48,813 bases of DNA from Cyanobacteria bacterium UBA2566 (GTDB lineage Bacteria; Cyanobacteriota; Cyanobacteriia; Cyanobacteriales; Desertifilaceae): positions 538 through 49,350 of the forward strand of contig DDLS01000097.1 in NCBI GenBank assembly GCA_002340255.1, written 5' to 3'. The notes under the pieces are model-generated. The model was not told the origin of the DNA, searched no databases, and saw only the letters and a list, made by a program, of their open reading frames with translations. Shown one piece after another: positions 17,591 through 24,619 of this stretch (positions within the stretch are counted from its first letter, which is position 1; each line of letters opens with the position of its first letter). The translations under genes and the position numbers were made by a program.

Positions 17591-19255
17591 ATGACGATGA
17601 GACTAGATTTAATGAATACAATTGGGGAGATCAACCCCCAATTATTCCGAGAACTCAAAGGCCGGTTTAAGACTCGGAACATCATGGTTGCCGGTGGTAT
17701 GTCTTTATTTACCCAAATCTTGGTACTCTTTGGCTTCCTTAATGAATTACCCAATCGCTATAGCGAATATCACCGCTATTGTACCGGAGGCAATGCCGAA
17801 TACTATTATCACCAGTTACGTTGTTTAATGGATCGGTTCGGCAATCCTGAAGTTAACTGGCAACTTTGGTGGTCAGATCTCTTTGTCTGGTTAACTATGG
17901 TTGGTTTGTTTGCCCTCTTGGTAGGGGGAACCTATTTAATTATTAGTGACCTTGACCGAGAAGAGCGCAAGGGAACCCTCAATTTTATTCGCCTGAGTCC
18001 CCAGTCTACCCAACAAATTTTGATGGGTAAACTGCTCGGAGCGCCCAGCTTACTCTATTTTGGTTGTTTCCTGGCTTTTCCCCTCCATCTGTGGGCAGCG
18101 ATAAATCTAGATATGCCCCTAGGATTACTTGCTCTCTATTATGGAGTGCTATTGGCTTGTAGTGCCTTCTTTTTCAGTGGTTCCATTCTCTTCGGTTTGG
18201 TCAGTCATTGGATGGGTGGCTTCCAAGCTTGGTTAGGCGGTGCTTTGGTTACAGCATTTCTGTTTTTCACATCCCTGATGCGCGTCGAAGATGCGCCCAT
18301 TGATGTCCTGAAACTGGTTTCGCCTTCTAGCTTAATTCCCTATCTCATTGAGAAAAAATGGTTGGATCATATTCAGCTCTTTAATTACGATTTAATCGAT
18401 TTGCTGGATCATTCGATGGACTGGCATTGGTTTATTCTGCCTATTGGTCAGACCGTGGTGACCTTAAGTATAGCCATGGTGGTGACTTGCGGGGTATGGA
18501 TAACCTGGAATTGGCTGGTAATCGATCGCTGCTTCCGCAATCCCAATAAGACTTTAATCAGCAAACAACAGTCCTTTTGGTTAACCGGATGCTTCAGCGT
18601 CTTTACTCTGGGTTTAGCTCCCCATGGACATGAGTTTGAAAATCTCTATTGTTTGCTGGTTTTCAACCTAATTTTCTTTGCGGGATTAATGGCCGCTTTA
18701 TCTCCTCAAAGACAGGTGTGTGTCGATTGGGCACGGTATCGCCATATGTCGGAAACTCGGCATCAGGGGCTATTTCAAGACCTGATATCTGGAGATAAAA
18801 GTCCAGCTCTATTAGCGATCGCCTTAAATTTAGTCGAAGCTCAATTGATTATCCTACCCTGGATTTTAATGTGGCCCGGAGATGAGGGCAATGTTATCCA
18901 TGGGATCTTCAACCTGTTATTGAGCTTTTCTGTCCTGCTCGTTTATGCCAGTGTTGCCCAACTGATGATGATGATGAAATCCAAGAAAAGCGGAATTTGG
19001 GCAACCGCAGCGATCGGTGGGTCTATTACTTTACCTCCACTTCTATTCCTGGTTCTGTCTGCCGAGCCTCACAATATACCCCTTGTGTGGATGTTTACTA
19101 TCTTTCCCTGGGAAGCCCTCAACCATGCATCAGCCGTGACCGTCATGGTCTCCGTGTTAACCCAATGGGCAGTTGTCGGTTTAGTTAGCACCCAATATTC
19201 GCGGCAACTGCGACAAGCGGGGGTTTCGGCCTCTAAAGCCTTGGGTCATGCTTAA
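17591..19255 (+). CDS. ABC-2-type exporter, permease subunit
   Basis: This 554-residue membrane protein has about ten to twelve hydrophobic segments. Residues before the first segment (NPQLFRELKGRFKTRN) and the stretch DREERKGTLNFIRLSPQST resemble ABC-2 permeases, in which this segment couples to the ATPase. It probably forms the channel with the ATPase encoded upstream. The start follows a clear GGATAT-rich spacer, and a second ATG lies two codons later. A good intrinsic terminator follows at 19302. The substrate is unknown. Confidence 0.85.
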   Translation: MTMRLDLMNTIGEINPQLFRELKGRFKTRNIMVAGGMSLFTQILVLFGFLNELPNRYSEYHRYCTGGNAEYYYHQLRCLMDRFGNPEVNWQLWWSDLFVWLTMVGLFALLVGGTYLIISDLDREERKGTLNFIRLSPQSTQQILMGKLLGAPSLLYFGCFLAFPLHLWAAINLDMPLGLLALYYGVLLACSAFFFSGSILFGLVSHWMGGFQAWLGGALVTAFLFFTSLMRVEDAPIDVLKLVSPSSLIPYLIEKKWLDHIQLFNYDLIDLLDHSMDWHWFILPIGQTVVTLSIAMVVTCGVWITWNWLVIDRCFRNPNKTLISKQQSFWLTGCFSVFTLGLAPHGHEFENLYCLLVFNLIFFAGLMAALSPQRQVCVDWARYRHMSETRHQGLFQDLISGDKSPALLAIALNLVEAQLIILPWILMWPGDEGNVIHGIFNLLLSFSVLLVYASVAQLMMMMKSKKSGIWATAAIGGSITLPPLLFLVLSAEPHNIPLVWMFTIFPWEALNHASAVTVMVSVLTQWAVVGLVSTQYSRQLRQAGVSASKALGHA

Positions 19256-19301
19256 TCGGCGATCGAGAAGAATGAATTAAAGCAGTTTCTGATTTTAAAT
19301 T

Positions 19302-19334
19302 CCCCTAGCCCTTTGATCTGGGCAGGGGTTTTTG
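19302..19334 (+). terminator. Intrinsic terminator after the ABC-2 operon
   Basis: CCCCTAGCCC and GGGCAGGGG form a strong stem with one bulged base around an 8-base loop, followed directly by a TTTTT tract. It lies 47 bases after the permease stop codon. Confidence 0.8.
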
Positions 19335-19342
19335 GTTATCCT

Positions 19343-19428
19343 GTAGGGGCGGGTTATACCCAAATATAGAATACCCACAAATCAATTCTCTATTCATGTC
19401 CGCGAAGCGGAAACCCGCCCCCACCCCA
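19343..19428. repeat. Palindromic repeat element, GTAGGGGCGGG family, copy 1
   Basis: The left end GTAGGGGCGGGTTATACCC and the right end AAACCCGCCCCCACCCC are near inverted complements, so the 86-base unit can fold into one long hairpin. The interior contains the small palindrome TCCGC-gaa-GCGGA that also occurs at 1917. Further copies lie at 26261, 30106 and, inverted, at 30251, with a right-end fragment at 27161. It has no coding capacity and looks like a MITE or REP-type element. Confidence 0.8.
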
Positions 19429-19475
19429 CCAACTCACCCATACAAATCCATTTTTAATTTTTAATTGGTTATCCT

Positions 19476-19542
19476 GTAGGGGCAGGTGAGACAGCAATGG
19501 TATTCAATTTCTACAACTTTTGCCCTGCCGACGTTACAATAG
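19476..19542. repeat. Palindromic element flanking the toxin-antitoxin pair, left copy
   Basis: The 67-base unit GTAGGGGCAGG...CCCTGCCGACGTTAC is a degenerate copy of the element at 20262-20331. The two share AGCAATGGTATTCAA and the interior ACTTTTGNCCTGCC and lie in the same orientation. Together they bracket the pair of genes at 19574-20278. Confidence 0.8.
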
Positions 19543-19573
19543 TCTCGACACACCCAACCCATCCCAAACAGCT

Positions 19574-19828
19574 ATGGCCCATCCATCCATAACCGAGCAA
19601 CTTCATCCCCTAGAAACCAGAGTCGCCACCTTAGAACAAGAACTCACCGCAATCAAACAAACCTTATCCCAAATCACAGCCCCAAACCCCCCGCACCTCG
19701 AACAAGAATGGGAAAGATTTGCTGGTATATTTAGAGATGACCCTGACTTTGAAGTGATTATGGACTCCATTCATGCCGAACGCAATTCAGAAGATAACTC
19801 AGAAGTCGATCCCTCCTATTACCAGTAG
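19574..19828 (+). CDS. Putative antitoxin of a PIN-type toxin-antitoxin pair
   Basis: This 84-residue protein begins MAHPSITEQLHPLETRVATL and has a heptad-like coiled coil at about 8-40, followed by an acidic C-terminal half (EWERFAGIFRDDPDFEVIMD). It has no recognisable DNA-binding motif. Identification rests on position: it lies 12 bases before a PIN-domain gene on the same strand, and the acidic tail is of the sort that occupies a toxin active site. I chose the ATG at 19574 since the frame before it is repeat sequence. Pairs of this kind regulate their own promoter in general, but no operator is visible here. Confidence 0.7.
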   Translation: MAHPSITEQLHPLETRVATLEQELTAIKQTLSQITAPNPPHLEQEWERFAGIFRDDPDFEVIMDSIHAERNSEDNSEVDPSYYQ

Positions 19829-19840
19829 GAGCAACTCAAA

Positions 19841-20278
19841 GTGTCTCCATATATTCTAGATACGGACTGTGTTTCCTTAATTCTCTACAACCATCCCCAA
19901 CTAACAGCCAACACAGACAAAAACCAGATAGCGGTTACCATTATTACTGTCCAAGAACTCTTCAACGGTTGGGTCGGGAGAATCAACGACCCCTCACAGA
20001 TCAATAATCTGCCAGCATTATATGCCAAACTCTCCATGACCCTAAATTTCTTAAAAACTCTGGAAATTCTTGACTTTACACCCGAAGCTGACCAGTGTTT
20101 AAAACAACTCTTAAAAGACAACCCTCCATTACGCAAAAATCGGCTGCAAAAAGATATGCGGATTGCAGCTATTGCCCTATCGACAGGTGCTAGAGTTGTC
20201 ACCCGCAACCAACGGGATTTCCAGCAGGTTCCCGGACTAACAATAGAAGATTGGACAGCCGGTAAGGTGGGCAGGTGA
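19841..20278 (+). CDS. PIN-domain ribonuclease toxin (VapC-like)
   Basis: This 145-residue protein starts with GTG and has the PIN-domain pattern: the first acidic residue in YILDTDCVSLIL, a Glu in VQELFNGW, and the later acidic pair region KNRLQKDMRIAAIALSTGARVVTRNQRDF. PIN domains are metal-dependent ribonucleases; VapC toxins cleave initiator tRNA or rRNA, which is family knowledge. It is encoded right after its presumed antitoxin. The last codons AGKVGR and the stop come from the palindromic element at 20262, so its C-terminus was set or altered by that repeat. Confidence 0.88.
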   Translation: MSPYILDTDCVSLILYNHPQLTANTDKNQIAVTIITVQELFNGWVGRINDPSQINNLPALYAKLSMTLNFLKTLEILDFTPEADQCLKQLLKDNPPLRKNRLQKDMRIAAIALSTGARVVTRNQRDFQQVPGLTIEDWTAGKVGR

Positions 20279-20331
20279 GGTAGCAATGGTATTCAACTTC
20301 TATGACTTTTGTCCTGCCCACCCTACGATAG
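20262..20331. repeat. Palindromic element flanking the toxin-antitoxin pair, right copy
   Basis: The ends GTAAGGTGGGCAGG and CCTGCCCACCCTAC are inverted complements with one mismatch over 14 bases. It is a direct repeat of 19476-19542. Its left end forms the last codons and stop of the PIN toxin gene. Confidence 0.85.
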
Positions 20332-20411
20332 ATTGGTTTAAACATCATCCTTATTGCCTATTGCCTATTCCCCAAACTTCGCATTGTATCAAATCCTTAA
20401 ATGTTTGCATT

Positions 20412-20450
20412 AATTGATCCTTGAGGGGCAAAGGGCTTCAGCCCCTTGTT
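20412..20450. repeat. Inverted repeat upstream of the antiporter gene
   Basis: AATTGATCCTTGAGGGGC followed by a GGGCTTCAGCCC hairpin and CTTGTT is matched in inverted orientation by 21727-21765, at roughly 80 percent by eye. The pair encloses the antiporter gene. Confidence 0.7.
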
Positions 20451-20470
20451 CCGTACATGTATATAGGGAA

Positions 20471-21691
20471 ATGATATTACTTGAATTCGCCTTAATAATC
20501 CTGGTATCGCTACTCTTCTATTATCTGTTTATACAGATCAAAATGCCGGGATTATTGGGATTAGTCACTACCGGATTAATCATTGGCCCCAGTTTTCTCG
20601 ATTGGGTAAGCGATCCTGTTTTAGCGCTCTTGAAAGAATTCAAAACAGTCGCGTTAATTGTGATTTTGATTCGTGCTGGTTTGGGCATTAATCGCGCTAC
20701 CTTAAATACCATTGGTGGGCCAGCCATTCGCCTCAGTTGTATTCCCGGAATTATTGAGGGCAGCGTGATTTTACTGCTATCCCATTTTCTCTTACATTTA
20801 ACCTGGATTGAAGGGGGAATGCTGGGGTTTATTGTAGCAGCCGTTTCCCCAGCCGTGGTTGTGCCATCCATGCTCGAACTTAAGGATGCGGGTTGGGGAA
20901 AACACAAAGAAGTGCCGACTTTAGTATTAGCTGGTGCATCGGTGGATGATGTATTTGCTATTACTATTTTTGGTGTTTTTGTTGGTTTAGCGACGGGTGA
21001 ATCGTTAAATGTAACCCATGTATTGGTGAGTGTTCCCCTGGGAATTTTCGTGGGTGCAGCCATTGGGGCGGGGATTGGGTTTGGCTTGGTATGGTTCTTT
21101 AAGCGCTATCATATCCGGGATACCAAAAAAGTAATTATATTTACGATGATTGCGGTGCTCTTTTATGAGTTTACCGAAGTCGATGCGGTGAAAAACCTCA
21201 TTCCGATCGCCGGTTTATTAGGAATTATGGCGATCGGGTTTATCATTCTGGAAAAATATGATACTCTTGCCCATCGACTGGCGGCAAAATTTGGTAAAGT
21301 GTGGGTGTTAGCGGAAATCCTGTTATTTGTCTATATTGGCACACAAGTAGACCTGAATCAAATCAGTGTGGAAGTATTGGGGATTGGCTTGTTGATTCTG
21401 TTTTTGGGCTTACTCGCTCGCAGTGTGGGGGTATGGCTTTCCTTACTCAAGTGCCATTTGAACCGTAAAGAAAAGCTCTTTTGCATCATTGCCTATTGGC
21501 CCAAAGCAACAGTACAAGCAGCCATTGGTGCAGTGCCCCTGAGTTTATTTTATGACGGTAAAATGACCTCAATGACAGAAGTAACAGGACAAACCATTTT
21601 AGCGATCGCCGTTTTGAGTATAATTGTAACTGCCCCCCTAGGGGCGATCGGCATTCAGTGGAGCGGGCCAAAACTTCTGAGCAAACCGTAA
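20471..21691 (+). CDS. Cation:proton antiporter (CPA family)
   Basis: This 406-residue protein has about twelve transmembrane segments. Family landmarks include GLVTTGLIIGPS near the start, AAVSPAVVVPSMLEL and the acidic pair region GASVDDVFAITIFG, which corresponds to the conserved Asp residues of the ion-translocation core. It would exchange Na+ or K+ for protons across the cell membrane; the ion cannot be determined. The first ATG (20414) is in repeat sequence; the start at 20471 (MILLEFALIILV) with GGGA just upstream fits better. It stands alone between inverted repeats, in a repeat-rich section. Confidence 0.88.
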   Translation: MILLEFALIILVSLLFYYLFIQIKMPGLLGLVTTGLIIGPSFLDWVSDPVLALLKEFKTVALIVILIRAGLGINRATLNTIGGPAIRLSCIPGIIEGSVILLLSHFLLHLTWIEGGMLGFIVAAVSPAVVVPSMLELKDAGWGKHKEVPTLVLAGASVDDVFAITIFGVFVGLATGESLNVTHVLVSVPLGIFVGAAIGAGIGFGLVWFFKRYHIRDTKKVIIFTMIAVLFYEFTEVDAVKNLIPIAGLLGIMAIGFIILEKYDTLAHRLAAKFGKVWVLAEILLFVYIGTQVDLNQISVEVLGIGLLILFLGLLARSVGVWLSLLKCHLNRKEKLFCIIAYWPKATVQAAIGAVPLSLFYDGKMTSMTEVTGQTILAIAVLSIIVTAPLGAIGIQWSGPKLLSKP

Positions 21692-21726
21692 TCTAGCGGC
21701 AATAGGAAATATGAAGTTCCCATTAA

Positions 21727-21765
21727 ACAAGGGGCTTAGAGCCAATTGCCTCTCAAGGATCAATT
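21727..21765. repeat. Inverted repeat downstream of the antiporter gene
   Basis: This is the reverse-complement partner of 20412-20450. It reads AACAAGGGGCTTAGAGCC then TCAAGGATCAATT on the plus strand. Confidence 0.7.
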
Positions 21766-21810
21766 CGTGGCAAGATTAAATAGAAATGATATTAGGACAT
21801 TTCCTATTAT

Positions 21811-21845
21811 CTATTGCCTATTGCCTATTGCCTATTGCCTATTCC
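21811..21845. repeat. Heptamer tandem repeat CTATTGC, four copies plus one variant
   Basis: Four perfect CTATTGC copies and one CTATTCC form this array. The stop codon of ndk (minus-strand TAG at 21841-21839) lies inside the last unit. Confidence 0.88.
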
Positions 21846-22288
21846 CGTATCCAGGACATCAGGCTCGGCTCCCAAGAAGCTAATTCTTCTTCCTTAAACC
21901 ATAGGTTAATTTCATTTTGAGCCGTTTCGATAGCATCTGAACCATGAATCAGATTTCGGCCAACATCGACCCCAAAATCGCCCCGAATGGTTCCGGGTTC
22001 TGCATTTAAAGGATTTGTTGCACCGATGATCTTCCGTGCTGATGCAACAACTCCGTCCCCTTCCCAGATCATGGCGACTACTGGGCCAGATGTAATAAAC
22101 TCGATTAAACCACTGAAAAAGGGCCGTTCCTTATGCACAGCATAATGCTGCTCGGCTAGTTCCCGACTGACATTCATCAACTTTAAGCCTACTAACGTAA
22201 AGCCTTTGCTTTCCAGGCGACTGATGATGTTACCCACTAATCCTCGTTGTACACCATCGGGTTTAATGGCTAGAAAAGTACGTTCCAA
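21839..22288 (-). CDS. ndk: Nucleoside diphosphate kinase
   Basis: This 149-residue enzyme transfers the gamma phosphate between nucleoside tri- and diphosphates through a phosphohistidine. The N-terminus RTFLAIKPDGVQRGLVGNII and the active-site segment NLIH115GSDAIE are canonical, with His115 as the phosphorylated residue. The length is normal. The gene stands alone, and its stop codon lies in a heptamer repeat. A good AAGGAGAT-type ribosome-binding site lies just upstream on the minus strand. Confidence 0.96.
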   Translation of the reverse strand: MERTFLAIKPDGVQRGLVGNIISRLESKGFTLVGLKLMNVSRELAEQHYAVHKERPFFSGLIEFITSGPVVAMIWEGDGVVASARKIIGATNPLNAEPGTIRGDFGVDVGRNLIHGSDAIETAQNEINLWFKEEELASWEPSLMSWIRE

Positions 22289-22365
22289 AGCGATCTCCTT
22301 TTTAGATAAGCGCCTCCAATTATCTCATTAAACCCAAAATATAAGAGACCGTTTATAAAACAAAA

Positions 22366-22615
22366 ATTAAGATGGTTGAGAAATTGTTCGCGATCCCTAT
22401 ACAATTGGTTTGATATTGGTTGGACTTCCAGAAAGCGAGTCAGAGCGATTTCAGTTTATGTGAGAATCAAAAATGAGAAGATTCATATTGAAGAAGACTG
22501 GACGGAGGAAGGTATTGCGACTGAGTTATTGAGGGAAGGAGTGCCGAAAGAAGATATTGTGTTGGCGTTTTATTCTCCGGAGAAGCGGAAGTATACGGAA
22601 TTTGCGATCGCCTGA
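22366..22615 (+). pseudogene. xisH-xisI remnant fused by internal deletion (copy A)
   Basis: The first bases match the DGWEIVRDPY codons of the xisH copy at 23544 but carry a one-base loss and a TGG-to-TGA change. Right after the ATCCCTATAC match the sequence jumps to the middle of xisI (WFDIGWTSRKRVRAISVYVR) and continues to its end (EFAIA). The xisH and xisI parts are in different frames, so this is a deletion derivative of about one third of a full unit, not a functional fusion. The 3' half is nearly identical to the xisI copy at 23948, so the loss is recent. Confidence 0.85.
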
Positions 22616-22668
22616 TGAGGTGGAGTGGGGAGAGAGCTATCGCTGGGTCTGGAGGGGCGATCGCCTTT

Positions 22669-22706
22669 GCTATAATGCCTGTATCCTCACTCACACATAG
22701 GAGGAA
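22669..22706 (+). promoter_or_regulatory. Extended -10 promoter and strong RBS of xisHI copy B
   Basis: TGCTATAAT (22669-22676 region, TATAAT at 22671) is a perfect -10 with the TG extension and no good -35. TAGGAGG follows at 22698-22704, just before the ATG at 22708. The same block recurs before copies C and D. Confidence 0.7.
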
Positions 22707-22707
22707 A

Positions 22708-23094
22708 ATGGCAGCCAAATACACTTACCACAATACCGTCAAAAATGCTTTAATTAAGGAGGGTTAGACGATTGTTGCCGATCCTTATCCTCTTGAATAT
22801 GAAGATGTTGAGCTTTATCCCGACTTAGCTATAGGAAATGAACAAAGGCAACGCAAAATAATTATTGAAATTAAAAGTTTCATAAGTCGATCCTTAATCA
22901 AAGACTTTAAAAATGCTTTAGGGTAATATATTTTTTATCGAAATATGATTCAATTAGCTCAAGATGAATATCAAGAAATTTACTTGGCAGTGAACGATGA
23001 AAATCATCAAACATTCTTTCAAAGAAAATCTATTCAAGGGGCAGTTAAGTTAAATCACGTTTCTTTATTAGTTGTCAATATAACAAATGAGTAA
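22708..23094 (+). pseudogene. xisH copy B with two in-frame stops
   Basis: The frame from 22708 reads MAAKYTYHNTVKNALIKEG, then TAG (22765) where the intact copy has Trp in DGWEIV, then TIVADPYPLEYEDVELYPDL onward. A second stop, TAA (22924), lies where the family has Gln in ALGQYI. The frame then continues to a normal end (NITNE) nine bases before xisI copy B. Apart from the two nonsense changes the length and the conserved EIKSF segment are preserved. It is diverged from copy C and more likely a decayed older copy than a recoded gene. Confidence 0.85.
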
Positions 23095-23102
23095 GTTATA
23101 CA

Positions 23103-23444
23103 ATGGATAAACTGAGAAAATATGGCGACCCGATCAAACCAATACTAACTGAATACAATGAACTGGCGAATCGCTCCAAGAAAAAGAAATATAAAACTTG
23201 TTTAATCTTCGATGAAAATCGAGGCCACTATCTATGGATGTCAATAGATTGTGTCAATGAACAAAGAATTAATAATACTCACGTTCATGTACGAATAACC
23301 AACGACAAAACCTATATAGAGGAAGATTGGACAGAGGAAGGTATTGCGACTGAGTTATTGAGTGAGGAAGTACCGAAAGAAGACATCGTACTGGCGTTTC
23401 ATTCCCCTGAAACTCGGAAGTTTACAGAATTTGCGATCGTCTAA
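23103..23444 (+). CDS. xisI: XisI-like protein (copy B, intact)
   Basis: This 113-residue protein is a member of the XisI family, first named as a factor needed for excision of the fdxN element in heterocystous cyanobacteria. It starts MDKLRKYGDPIKPILTEYNE and ends with the conserved block EDWTEEGIATELLSEEVPKE, then DIVLAFHSPETRKF. The biochemical function of XisI is not known to me. It follows the broken xisH copy B by eight bases. Its N-terminal half differs clearly from copy C while the C-terminal half is nearly identical, which hints at gene conversion between copies. Confidence 0.9.
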   Translation: MDKLRKYGDPIKPILTEYNELANRSKKKKYKTCLIFDENRGHYLWMSIDCVNEQRINNTHVHVRITNDKTYIEEDWTEEGIATELLSEEVPKEDIVLAFHSPETRKFTEFAIV

Positions 23445-23503
23445 ACCTTGATACTCCCTGGGATAGGGATAATGAGGAGGAGGGTGTGGGGAAGATCTCC
23501 TTT

Positions 23504-23540
23504 GCTATAATACCAGTATCCTCAACTCACACATAGGAGG
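23504..23540 (+). promoter_or_regulatory. Extended -10 promoter and RBS of xisHI copy C
   Basis: TGCTATAAT (TATAAT at 23506-23511) and AGGAGG (23535-23540) precede the xisH ATG at 23544. The block from CCTTTGCTATAAT to AGGAGGAAAATG is almost the same as before copy B. Confidence 0.7.
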
Positions 23541-23543
23541 AAA

Positions 23544-23960
23544 ATGCCAGCCAAAGACACTTATCATGAAAGCTTTAAGAATGCCTTGATTAAAGATGGT
23601 TGGGAAATTGTTCGCGATCCTTATACTATTAGATATGAAGGACTTACTCTATTTGCCGATCTGGCCGGTAAAAAGCTATTTTCTGTACAGAAAGAAGATA
23701 CAAACATTGTCGTCGAGATTAAAAGCTTTTTAAGTCTCTCTGCTATTCATGAATTTCAATGTGCTTTAGGACAATACATTTTATATCGAACCCTATTATC
23801 CCAAATTCGTCCAACTGACCGTATCTACCTAGCGATTGAAAAAAGGATTTATGAAACGTTTTTTCAACAAAAAGGTATTGATTTGGTTATTGAAGAATAC
23901 AAAATCTTGTTGATTGTTATCGATCTTGCTTATGAGGAGATTGTCCAATGGATAAACTAG
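23544..23960 (+). CDS. xisH: XisH-like protein (copy C, intact)
   Basis: This 138-residue protein is of the XisH family. It starts MPAKDTYHESFKNALIKDGW and includes a restriction-endonuclease-like pattern: Asp in LFADLAGKKLF and E-x-K in VVEIKSF. The family is often related to endonuclease folds, so DNA cleavage or binding is possible but unproven. It overlaps the start of xisI by 13 bases, so the two are translationally coupled. It is the only complete xisH in the window. Confidence 0.92.
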   Translation: MPAKDTYHESFKNALIKDGWEIVRDPYTIRYEGLTLFADLAGKKLFSVQKEDTNIVVEIKSFLSLSAIHEFQCALGQYILYRTLLSQIRPTDRIYLAIEKRIYETFFQQKGIDLVIEEYKILLIVIDLAYEEIVQWIN

Positions 23961-24292
23961 AAAAACATCGCTTCCTAGTCAAGAAAATCTTAACTGAATA
24001 CGATCGCATTGCGAGCCAAACCCCTAACTTGGAGGGAATAGATACAATATTATCCTTTGATGAAGAAAGGGATCAATATCTTTGGTTTGATATTGGTTGG
24101 ACTTCCAGAAAGCGAGTCAGAGCGATTTCAGTTTATGTGAGAATCAAAAATGAGAAAATCTATATCGAAGAAGACTGGACGGAGGAAGGTATTGCGACTG
24201 AGTTATTGAGAGAAGGAGTACCGAAAGAAGACATTGTGCTAGCGTTTCATTCTCCGGAAACTCGGAAGTTTATGGACTTTGCGATCTCCTAA
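23948..24292 (+). CDS. xisI: XisI-like protein (copy C, intact)
   Basis: This 114-residue XisI-family protein starts MDKLEKHRFLVKKILTEYDR and ends AFHSPETRKFMDFAIS. Its start lies inside the end of xisH copy C. Together with it this is the one complete xisHI pair. Multiple unlinked xisHI pairs are common in cyanobacterial genomes and do not by themselves show that an excisable element is present. Confidence 0.92.
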   Translation: MDKLEKHRFLVKKILTEYDRIASQTPNLEGIDTILSFDEERDQYLWFDIGWTSRKRVRAISVYVRIKNEKIYIEEDWTEEGIATELLREGVPKEDIVLAFHSPETRKFMDFAIS

Positions 24293-24619
24293 ACCCTGAT
24301 ACTCCCTGGGATAAGGAGAATGGAGAGGGGGGTTTGGGGGCGATCGCCTTTGATATAATAGCACTATCACCTACTCAGACATAAGCCGACATAAGCCCAA
24401 GATGCCAGAAAAAGATATTTATAGCGCTTCGCGCGGCAGAAGGGTAATAGGTAATGGGTAATGGGAAAACCATTTTTCACGCTATAATGCTCATTTTTAA
24501 GATATCAATTAGGAGCGAAATTAAAAACGCCTCCACCTTACAGTATAAAGAATAATAAAGAAGCCGAAGAAACGTTTTAGAATAATGAATGGGATCGCTA
24601 AAATCAACTTAAACGCTGT
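24293..24619. other. Non-coding spacer with remnant of a fourth xisHI unit
   Basis: This 327-base spacer begins with the unit promoter again (TGATATAAT, TATAAT at 24354) and a degenerate leader in which ACATAAGCC is duplicated. An ATG at 24402 reads MPEKDIY, like the start of XisH, then breaks off at 24421. There a TATAGCGCTTCGCGC palindrome-type repeat takes over, followed by heptamers of the GGGTAAT type. The remaining bases show no gene. Confidence 0.7.

Noticed and set aside
20521..21063. A 180-codon open frame antisense to the antiporter gene
   Set aside because: It is a shadow of a membrane-protein gene; the Thr/Ile/Pro-rich text is an artefact of hydrophobic codons read backwards.
23103..24292. 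XisHI as proof of an excisable fdxN- or nifD-type element here
   Set aside because: xisHI pairs are widespread in cyanobacteria without such elements; no large serine recombinase (XisF) or nif gene is present.
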